Positions 21,224 through 26,171 of a stretch of 26,171 nucleotides of DNA are shown in pieces. Position 1 is the stretch's first letter; the number at the start of each line of letters is the position of its first letter. Both the position numbers and the translations under genes were made by a program. The notes beneath the pieces were generated by a model. That model saw nothing but the letters and a program-made list of their open reading frames with translations. It was not told the origin of the DNA and did no database searches. The stretch is taken from NCBI GenBank assembly GCA_013812265.1, contig JACCTQ010000234.1, positions 1 to 26,171 on the forward strand, in the 5' to 3' direction. Origin of the DNA: Actinomycetota bacterium. Lineage in GTDB: Bacteria; Actinomycetota; Thermoleophilia; Gaiellales; Gaiellaceae.

Positions 21224-21949
21224 ATGGGTTCCGTCGATGCGGTAAGAGCACGTTTCGCGGGCGCGGTCGAGCGTCTCGCCGAGCTCGAGGAGCAGCGTAG
21301 GGAAGCGCTTCGCGAGCGGTTGCGGAGCTTCGCCGGTCTCTGCGGCGCCGAGCGCGTGCTCGATGTCGGAACCGGTGCGGGTGCGCTTGCTCTTGCCATC
21401 GCTCCGCTCGTGCGCGAGGTCGTTGCAGTGGACATCGTCCCGGAGCTTCTCGCCGACGCTCACCGACGGGCGGGTGACGGAACGCATGTGAGCTTCGTTG
21501 AGGGCGATGCGAAGGCACTTGATCTCGACAGCGAGTCATTCGACCTGGTCGCCTGCACGCGCACGCTGCATCACGTGGACGCTCCCGAGCTGGTCGTTTC
21601 GGAGCTGGCGCGGGTGACGCGGGGGGGAGGCCGGGTGCTCGTGGTCGACCAGATCGCGCCTGCCGACGCGGAGCGCGCCCGGGAGCTCAACCGCTTCGAA
21701 CGGGCTCGCGATGCCTCGCACTCGCGCGCGCTGTCGGACACCGATCTCCGCCGGCTGTTGGCTGCGAATCGGCTGAACTTGAACCGGTCGGAAATCCTGA
21801 GCGAGAACCGTCAACTCGACCCGTATCTCGACCTGGCCCGCTGCGAGGGGGACGCGCGCGAGCATGCACGATCGCTTGCGCCCGCTCGGGATTCATACGT
21901 GGCCGAGATCGGCTGGTACTTGTTGGACAAGCCCACGTTGGGGGCATAG
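21224..21949 (+). CDS. Class I SAM-dependent methyltransferase
   Basis: A 241-residue Rossmann-fold methyltransferase. A coiled-coil-like helix (about 12-36, rich in Glu and Arg) precedes motif I VLDVGTGAG (45-53). The acidic end of strand 2 (VVAVDIVPELL), the adenine-contact segment VEGDAKALDLDSESFDLV and the post-motif TRTLHHVDAPELVVSELAR make it a UbiE-like (Methyltransf_11) member. The acceptor is unknown. ATG 21224 has GGAGAA at 21211-21216, seven bases upstream, and is preferred to GTG 21209. It begins a tight three-gene group: the nucleotidyltransferase follows after seven bases and a second methyltransferase overlaps that, suggesting a shared product such as a methylated sugar or glycolipid. 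Confidence 0.85.
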   Translation: MGSVDAVRARFAGAVERLAELEEQRREALRERLRSFAGLCGAERVLDVGTGAGALALAIAPLVREVVAVDIVPELLADAHRRAGDGTHVSFVEGDAKALDLDSESFDLVACTRTLHHVDAPELVVSELARVTRGGGRVLVVDQIAPADAERARELNRFERARDASHSRALSDTDLRRLLAANRLNLNRSEILSENRQLDPYLDLARCEGDAREHARSLAPARDSYVAEIGWYLLDKPTLGA

Positions 21950-21956
21950 CGGCAGG

Positions 21957-22655
21957 ATGGAGGCACTTCTCCTCGCAGGCGGAAAGGGCGAGCGACTCGG
22001 CGCCGCTGCGGAAGGGCGGCCGAAGGCGCTCGTCCGTGTCGCCGGGCGGCCGCTTGCCGGCTATCAGGTGGCCATGCTGGCGCAGGCGGGGGTCGACCGC
22101 GTCATCGTCAGCTGCTCCGCCGACTCGGTGTCCCTCTTCGAGCAAGAGCTATCCGGTCTGGGACCTGAGATCGTGCCGGCCCCCGAGGCAGAGCCTCTCG
22201 GTCGAGGTGGAGGTCTCCGGCAAGCCGCGCGCCTCCGCCAGGAGGACGGGCCGGTGTACGCGCTGAACGGGGACGAGCTGCTGGCACTCGACTTCGCGGC
22301 CCTCATGCGAGAGCACCGGAAAAGCGGCGCGGCCGCAACCATCACCGTCACCTCCCTCACGAGTCCGTTCGGCATCGTGGACGTGTCTGACGGCGACATG
22401 GTCACCGGTTTCCGAGAGGCTCCCAAGCTGCCGCACTGGGTCAGCTGCGGCATGTACGTCCTGGGCGAGGAGGCGCTCGCGCGCCTGCCAGAGACGGGAG
22501 ACCACGAGACGAGCACGTTCCCGGCCCTGGCCGCCGAGGGCCGTCTGCACGCCTTTCGCTACGACGGGATCTGGCTTACCGTGAACACACCGAAGGATCT
22601 CCGCCGAGCGGAGGACCACTTGGCCGCCGAGCCGGACTGGCCGCCTGAGCTTTGA
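21957..22655 (+). CDS. Sugar-1-phosphate nucleotidyltransferase
   Basis: A 232-residue GT-A-fold nucleotidyltransferase that would activate a sugar-1-phosphate to an NDP-sugar. The N-terminal LLAGGKGERLG is the nucleotide-binding signature, RPKALVRVAGRPL carries the phosphate-binding Lys, NGDE (104-107) supplies the metal-binding Asp, and IWLTVNTPKDLRRAE near the end carries the second metal ligand region. It most resembles the compact mannose-1-phosphate guanylyltransferase or MurNAc-1-phosphate uridylyltransferase group with no C-terminal hexapeptide domain. Base and sugar specificity cannot be told. Start ATG 21957. It lies between two methyltransferases in one probable operon. Confidence 0.87.
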   Translation: MEALLLAGGKGERLGAAAEGRPKALVRVAGRPLAGYQVAMLAQAGVDRVIVSCSADSVSLFEQELSGLGPEIVPAPEAEPLGRGGGLRQAARLRQEDGPVYALNGDELLALDFAALMREHRKSGAAATITVTSLTSPFGIVDVSDGDMVTGFREAPKLPHWVSCGMYVLGEEALARLPETGDHETSTFPALAAEGRLHAFRYDGIWLTVNTPKDLRRAEDHLAAEPDWPPEL

Positions 22656-23338
22656 CGACGGCGCGGTACGACGGGCAGACGGAGTGGTATGAGTCATTCG
22701 CGTCGGCCGAGATGCTCTCGAGCGCGCGCGCCTTTGCCGTGCAGCTGCTTGGAACAGGCCCGGGCCGATGCCTCGATCTTGGCTGCGGAACGGGACGTGC
22801 GATTCCTGCTCTCGCGCGCGCCGGCTGGTCGGTCGTGGGAACGGACGTCTCGATCGATCAACTCGAAGCCGCTCGGGAGCACGCCGGGGATCTTGCGCGG
22901 CTCGTCCGAGGCGACGCTCACGCCCTTCCGTTCGAGGACGGGGAGTTCGATGCCGTCATCTCGGTCCTAACGCACACCGATCTCGACGATGTGGTGGGAG
23001 CGTTCACCGAGGCGAGCCGCGTCCTTCGCGTAGGTGGAGCATTCGTCTATCTCGGTGTCCACCCGTGCTTCGGGTCGCCGTTCGTCGCTCGCGAAGACGC
23101 CGCGGTACTCGAAGATGCAGCGGCAATCCTTCGCCCCGGCTATCGAAGCGCCGGATGGCACCGACTTCCGGCTGACGTGAGCAGCACGAAGATCCGGGCG
23201 CGCGTCGGCATCAACCACGTTCCGCTCGCGGGCCTCCTCAACGCGATCATTCGGAGCGGCTTTACGATCAAGCACGCCGAAGAACCCGGCGAGGCAGACC
23301 CTCCGCTCTTCCTGGCGATCAGGACGGCGAAGCTCTAG
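22652..23338 (+). CDS. Class I SAM-dependent methyltransferase
   Basis: A 228-residue methyltransferase. Motif I is CLDLGCGTGRAIPALA (40-55), the acidic residue after strand 2 is in VVGTDVSIDQLEAA, motif II is LPFEDGEFDAVISVLTHTD, and the post-motif ASRVLRVGGAFVYLGVHPCF is typical of Methyltransf_11/25 small-molecule enzymes. The C-terminal part (RAGWHRLP.., IRARVGINHVPL) resembles methyltransferases acting on small polar or sugar-like acceptors only weakly. The start TTG at 22652 overlaps the previous stop as TTGA, so it depends on coupling. It is unrelated in detail to the methyltransferase two genes upstream, so the pair is not a recent duplication. Confidence 0.83.
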   Translation: MTTARYDGQTEWYESFASAEMLSSARAFAVQLLGTGPGRCLDLGCGTGRAIPALARAGWSVVGTDVSIDQLEAAREHAGDLARLVRGDAHALPFEDGEFDAVISVLTHTDLDDVVGAFTEASRVLRVGGAFVYLGVHPCFGSPFVAREDAAVLEDAAAILRPGYRSAGWHRLPADVSSTKIRARVGINHVPLAGLLNAIIRSGFTIKHAEEPGEADPPLFLAIRTAKL

Positions 23339-23391
23339 GCGGCGAGCACGCTGAGCCCGCGACGGCGCGCTCGATTCGACTCCTTTACCTG

Positions 23392-23418
23392 TTGCAGTGC
23401 AAGACCTGACCCCAGGTC
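23392..23418. repeat. Double hairpin resembling a repetitive palindromic element
   Basis: TTGCA (23392-23396) and TGCAA (23398-23402) flank one G. Directly adjacent, GACCTG (23403-23408) and CAGGTC (23413-23418) flank ACCC. It lies between convergent genes. From memory, TGCAAGACCTGACCCC-like strings recur in actinobacterial genomes near Y1/RAYT-type transposases; no transposase is present here. It could also act as a two-way terminator. Confidence 0.4.
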
Positions 23419-23432
23419 GGCTCGGCTCGGCG

Positions 23433-23963
23433 CTACTTGCGCCACTTCACGGAGCAGCCCACCGGTGCCGTCTCGGCAAGCGGCGGCTCGCCGCCGGCGA
23501 GTAGGGCGTCGAGCGCGTCACGAAGGTACTGCGCCTGCACGGATCCTTCGTCTCGAGAGTCGTCGATCGCGCCGTGGTACACCAAGCGGCGGTCGGGGTC
23601 GAAGAGGAAGACCTCGGGGGTGCTGTCCGGGCCGTAGGCTCGCGCGGCCGATTGATCCTCGTCGTGCAGGTAGTCGAAGTTGAGCTCCTCCCGCTCGACA
23701 CGAGCCTGCATCTCCTCGAACGAGTCCTCTGGATAACTGTCGCTGTCATTGGAGTTGATCGCGACGAGGCGGAACCCACGGGAACCGTAGTCGCGCTGGA
23801 TCGCCTTCATTCGACCCTCCCACGCCTGCACGTACGGACAGTGGTTGCACGACCACACCACGGCGAGCCACGAGGCATCCGCGTAGTCCGCGAGAGAATG
23901 GTTGCGTCCGTCGGTCCCGGGTAGATCGAAGGGCGGAGCTTCCGAGGCGAGCGCCACGGTCAT
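23433..23963 (-). CDS. Thioredoxin-fold protein, AhpC/TSA-TlpA type
   Basis: A 176-residue thioredoxin-family protein without signal peptide. The N-terminal PPFDLPGTDGRNHSLADY is the peroxiredoxin-like opening. The redox centre WSCNHCPYV has C39 and C42 (CxxC), and STPEVFLFDPDRRLVYHG contains the cis-Pro strand. The C-terminal GCSVKWRK with C170 is a signature of this subgroup. It probably reduces or transfers disulphides, or acts as a thiol peroxidase, in the cytoplasm; the partner is unknown. ATG 23963 overlaps the stop of the upstream gene as ATGA, so the two thioredoxin-fold proteins are translationally coupled. Confidence 0.87.
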   Translation of the reverse strand: MTVALASEAPPFDLPGTDGRNHSLADYADASWLAVVWSCNHCPYVQAWEGRMKAIQRDYGSRGFRLVAINSNDSDSYPEDSFEEMQARVEREELNFDYLHDEDQSAARAYGPDSTPEVFLFDPDRRLVYHGAIDDSRDEGSVQAQYLRDALDALLAGGEPPLAETAPVGCSVKWRK

Positions 23964-24262
23964 CCGAGCGCAGCCTCCAGCTGCTCGCGGGACGGGATCG
24001 GCGAGACGCCCCCGCCGGGTCGGCGGTAGATACGGCAGGTCAGCGCCGGCCGGGACCGCGCTCCTTCCGAGTCGACGTCCTGTCCGTCGATGCGGATCGT
24101 CGGCGAGCCGGGAAACGCGAGCTGCTCCGCCTCGTTGCCGGTACGCACCTCGCGCATTTGGACCTGAGCATCGATGCCGTGCGTCGCCAAAACCTCCTCC
24201 AGGAGCGTGCGCGCCTCGGGATACGAGGGGCAGCCCTCCCAGAACAGCAGCTCGATCTCCAC
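23960..24262 (-). CDS. Small thioredoxin-like protein ('DF family (seleno)protein' type)
   Basis: A 100-residue protein starting at GTG 24262 with MEIELLFWEGCPSYPEA. C11 sits where the thioredoxin active site would be, but the partner Cys is absent (GCPSYP). AFPGSPTIRIDGQDV (49-63) is the cis-Pro loop of the thioredoxin fold, and TCRIYR supplies a second Cys (C76). This matches a family that includes selenoprotein members; here the positions are ordinary Cys and no in-frame TGA is used. The longer open frame extending upstream to 24625 is antisense to the zinc-ribbon gene and lacks family character, so the start at 24262 is chosen. Function is probably redox, unproven. Confidence 0.78.
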   Translation of the reverse strand: MEIELLFWEGCPSYPEARTLLEEVLATHGIDAQVQMREVRTGNEAEQLAFPGSPTIRIDGQDVDSEGARSRPALTCRIYRRPGGGVSPIPSREQLEAALG

Positions 24263-24309
24263 AGAATCACCGTACCTGTCCGGGGGTCGCCGGCGGAGGC
24301 CGATTCGGG

Positions 24310-24331
24310 TACTCTCGTGGGTACGAGGAGG
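24310..24331 (+). promoter_or_regulatory. Putative -10, small hairpin and Shine-Dalgarno of the zinc-ribbon gene
   Basis: TACTCT (24310-24315) is a -10 candidate. CTCGT (24314-24318) pairs with ACGAG (24323-24327), whose last three bases belong to the strong Shine-Dalgarno GAGGAGG (24325-24331), six bases before GTG 24338. The hairpin could partly mask the ribosome site if it is transcribed. Confidence 0.35.
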
Positions 24332-24337
24332 TGCCGT

Positions 24338-24712
24338 GTGCGCGAGTGCTCGCGGTGTGGCGGACATGTGCAGAGGTCGTTTCGCTACTGCCCCTGGTGC
24401 GCCTCGCCCCAGCGCCTCAAGCTCGTCGAGTTCTTCCGTCCCCACGCGCTGATCGCGGGCGACCGGGCCAAGGCCCTTCGGGTGTCGCGATACCTGGGGC
24501 CACGCAAGGAGCAGCGACACGTCCGCTTCAGCGTCTGGAGCGAGACAGAGGAACGAGCGGAAGCGGAAGCGGCGGTATCGCTGGACGAGCACGAGGCGGA
24601 GCGTCTGGCCTACTTCCTGCGCCATCCCGAGCGTAACCCCGCCGCCTCCCGTGGTCTCAGATCGATCTTCCGGGACCTGCCGACCTACTTCGCTCAGGCG
24701 CCGAGAGATTAG
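24338..24712 (+). CDS. Zinc-ribbon protein of unknown function
   Basis: A 124-residue protein whose N-terminus ECSRCGG (C4, C7) and RYCPWCASPQ (C18, C21) form a CxxC-x10-CxxC zinc ribbon. The rest is charged and helical: an Arg/Lys-rich middle (KALRVSRYLGPRKEQRHVRF), then an acidic SETEERAEAEAAVSLDEHEAE, ending SIFRDLPTYFAQAPRD. I do not recognise the family; such proteins often contact nucleic acid or partner proteins. GTG 24338 is chosen because it directly precedes the ribbon and has GAGGAGG six bases upstream; the frame is open further upstream but without homology-like content. It converges on the SDR gene with only three bases between stops. Confidence 0.78.
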   Translation: MRECSRCGGHVQRSFRYCPWCASPQRLKLVEFFRPHALIAGDRAKALRVSRYLGPRKEQRHVRFSVWSETEERAEAEAAVSLDEHEAERLAYFLRHPERNPAASRGLRSIFRDLPTYFAQAPRD

Positions 24713-24715
24713 CCG

Positions 24716-25492
24716 CTAACGCGAGCGCGGAACGACGCGCGCGAGCAGCCCGGGCACGATCGCCTGGACGAGGGCCGCGGATCGGTACCACCAGGGCACG
24801 AACGTCTCCCGCCGCCCGCGTTCGACCACGCGCACGATGTGGCGCGCGACGTCGTCCGGATCGATGACCACGCGGCGAAGCAGCGTGCTTCCGAGCGTGC
24901 CTCGCTGCGGAAAGCCCTCCGTCTCCACGAAGCCGGGGTTGACGGTGTGAACGGTGATGCCCCGCCCGCGAAGCTCGCCCGCGAGCGAACGTGAGAAGGC
25001 GAGTTGCGCATGCTTCGAGGCCGAGTAGGGGCCGGAGGCCGGCCAGGCGACCGTGCCTGCAACCGAGACGACGTTCACGAGGTCGGCACGTCCAGCGGCC
25101 TCGAGCCCGGGCAGGAAAGCCCGTAGGCACCAGACGCCCGCGAGGAAGTTGATGCGGAGCACCTCCTCCAGCCGAGCGGGCTCGATGTCGAGGAACCCGG
25201 CTCGGCCGGGAATGCCGGCGTTGTTGACGAGGAGGGCGATCCGGGGATGGCGCTCCAGAATGCGCCGGGCGGCACGCTCCACCGCCTCACGGTCGCCGAC
25301 GTCGCAGACCTCGTACTCGCCGTCGCACTCGCCGGCAACCTCCCGCAGCCGATCCTCGCGCCGCGCGAGCAGCACCGGCCGCCAACCTCGTTTGCCGAGC
25401 TCCTGTGCCAGGGCGGCGCCGATGCCGCTCGAGCCGCCGGTCACGACGGCGACCGGGCGGCTGCGGCCGGCTATCGCTTCGCCGACCGGCAG
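24716..25492 (-). CDS. Short-chain dehydrogenase/reductase
   Basis: NAD(P)-dependent oxidoreductase with the classical SDR motifs: TGGSSGIG cofactor loop, LLVNNAG, the catalytic Ser in VVSVAGTV, and YSASK with Tyr and Lys. VNPGFVETEGF follows as usual. ARREDRL after strand 2 suggests NADP preference. The substrate is unknown. The 5' end is unresolved: no ATG, GTG or TTG lies at the expected place. Candidates are CTG 25492 (GAAGG a few bases upstream), ATA 25474 (overlapping the neighbour's stop as ATAG) and GTG 25444, which would cut off the first beta strand. I give the CTG coordinate. The gene overlaps or abuts the secreted-protein gene upstream, so the two are probably co-transcribed. Confidence 0.85.
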   Translation of the reverse strand: MPVGEAIAGRSRPVAVVTGGSSGIGAALAQELGKRGWRPVLLARREDRLREVAGECDGEYEVCDVGDREAVERAARRILERHPRIALLVNNAGIPGRAGFLDIEPARLEEVLRINFLAGVWCLRAFLPGLEAAGRADLVNVVSVAGTVAWPASGPYSASKHAQLAFSRSLAGELRGRGITVHTVNPGFVETEGFPQRGTLGSTLLRRVVIDPDDVARHIVRVVERGRRETFVPWWYRSAALVQAIVPGLLARVVPRSR

Positions 25493-26171
25493 ACCTTCAC
25501 GCCGCGCAGCGCCTCCGCCCGAGCGCCGGCCCCATCGACGACGACAGCGCGCAGGAGATGGCGTCCCTTCGCCGCCCTCCCCGTCGACCACGTGGTCGAG
25601 AAGATTCCGCTCGAGCCGCGTCTCACCGTCCGGATCGGCCGCTTGTCGTCGAAGAACCGGATCGCGCCGATGCGCCGCGTAGCGCTCGCCGTGACGACGA
25701 GAGGCGTGCTCGCTGGCACACAAGCCCCGGAGGCGGGAGCCAGCCAGGTGACGGCCGGGCCACGGACGACCTTCAGATCCAGGGGATAGAAAGCCGTGTT
25801 AGGCATGATGTTCTCGCCGGCCGTGCTCACGTTCTTCGCTTCCTGGAAGTCCGAGGCGGCGATCACGCTCGTCGTCCTGCCGGCGGTGAGCTTCGGCGCC
25901 TGCGGGGGCAGCGGGAAGAAGGTGAGGCCGGACCCGGGGTCGTAGGCGGCTGCGCCGAGCAGCACGCGCCGGTAGCCGAGAACGATGGAGTAGGGGTTGA
26001 CGCCGGCGCCGGTGTCGATGATCCGGGCGACGAGCAGCGGACGTCCGGCCGCGACGCGGGTCGTCAACACACGGATGACCGGGGGCCGCACGTCGTTGAC
26101 CCACGAGCGGAGCAGGTACCGGCCCGGGCGCGAGCGTCCCGTGAACCGGTCCTTGCCCGAATCCACCGAGA
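25471..26171 (-). CDS. Secreted or surface protein with Ig-like domains, 3' part only
   Basis: The frame is open to the right edge, so this is the C-terminal ~233 residues of a longer protein. It is rich in beta-strand patterns: RPPVIRVLTTRVAAGRPLLV with DTGAGVNPYSIVLGYRR resembles an Ig-like or cadherin-like repeat that speaks of 'variable sign' loads, and GPAVTWLAPASGACVPASTP followed by IRFFDDKRPIRTV resembles a bacterial Ig-like (Big) domain with a paired Cys near the end (VKVCRSAKR). Such arrays are typical of exported serine peptidases or lectin-like surface proteins, but the catalytic part, if any, is outside the window. The GTG at 26166 is internal, not a start. Confidence 0.7.
   Translation of the reverse strand, partial: SVDSGKDRFTGRSRPGRYLLRSWVNDVRPPVIRVLTTRVAAGRPLLVARIIDTGAGVNPYSIVLGYRRVLLGAAAYDPGSGLTFFPLPPQAPKLTAGRTTSVIAASDFQEAKNVSTAGENIMPNTAFYPLDLKVVRGPAVTWLAPASGACVPASTPLVVTASATRRIGAIRFFDDKRPIRTVRRGSSGIFSTTWSTGRAAKGRHLLRAVVVDGAGARAEALRGVKVCRSAKR

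Noticed and set aside
24158..24337. Longer version of the zinc-ribbon protein starting further upstream.
   Set aside because: The extension is antisense to the DF-type thioredoxin gene and lacks recognisable content; GTG 24338 has an excellent Shine-Dalgarno.
24709..24719. Palindrome TTAGC-C-GCTAA at the convergent stops of the zinc-ribbon and SDR genes.
   Set aside because: Too short for a terminator and explained by two facing stop codons; no T-tract.

Overview
This 26.2 kb window is high-GC, densely packed bacterial chromosome with about 29 protein genes, many starting at GTG or TTG and many overlapping by 1-8 bases. The gene set and order (guaB-guaA, rplM-rpsI-glmM-glmS, acpS-nnr-alr) point to an actinobacterium. 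The Ig-like YQWRRC secreted protein, the proline-rich linker and the extremely compact acpS-nnr-alr-CCA-enzyme cluster make a deep branch such as class Thermoleophilia (Gaiellales or Solirubrobacterales) my best guess. That placement is inference, since no rRNA gene is present. I found no tRNA, rRNA, intact insertion sequence, prophage or CRISPR array.

Layout. 1-2165: a D,D-carboxypeptidase (edge-proximal) and a PfkB sugar kinase, closed by a probable intrinsic terminator. 2166-6233: a structured leader, guaB and guaA (IMP to XMP to GMP), then two small related membrane proteins. 6249-8591: a phospholipase-D-fold protein (minus) and a divergent MFS transporter. 8592-8872: the richest non-coding stretch, with two tandem palindrome units, a promoter and a hairpin/U-tract leader before rplM. 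8873-12931: ribosomal proteins L13 and S9, then GlmM and GlmS of UDP-GlcNAc synthesis. 12932-15565: a leftover open frame without a start, then three minus-strand genes (DUF3179 protein, aquaporin, ArfB-like rescue factor). 15564-20151: HAD phosphatase, AcpS, Nnr, a compact alanine racemase and a short CCA-adding-type nucleotidyltransferase. 20152-23338: secreted Ig-like protein, then methyltransferase, sugar-1-phosphate nucleotidyltransferase and methyltransferase. 23339-24262: a repeat-like double hairpin and two coupled thioredoxin-fold genes (minus). 24338-26171: a zinc-ribbon protein, a short-chain dehydrogenase (minus) and the 3' end of a secreted protein that runs off the right edge.

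How it fits together. Much of the window serves cell-wall supply (GlmM, GlmS, Alr, D,D-carboxypeptidase), guanine nucleotide synthesis, translation (L13, S9, ArfB, CCA enzyme) and metabolite repair (Nnr, possibly HAD). No clear new multi-gene defence or mobile system is visible. The best leads are regulatory and structural: the tandem palindromes and leader of rplM, the two-hairpin guaB leader with complementary loops, a plant-TIP-like selectivity filter in the aquaporin, a shortened alanine racemase, and several genes whose -10 boxes sit at leaderless distance from the start codon.
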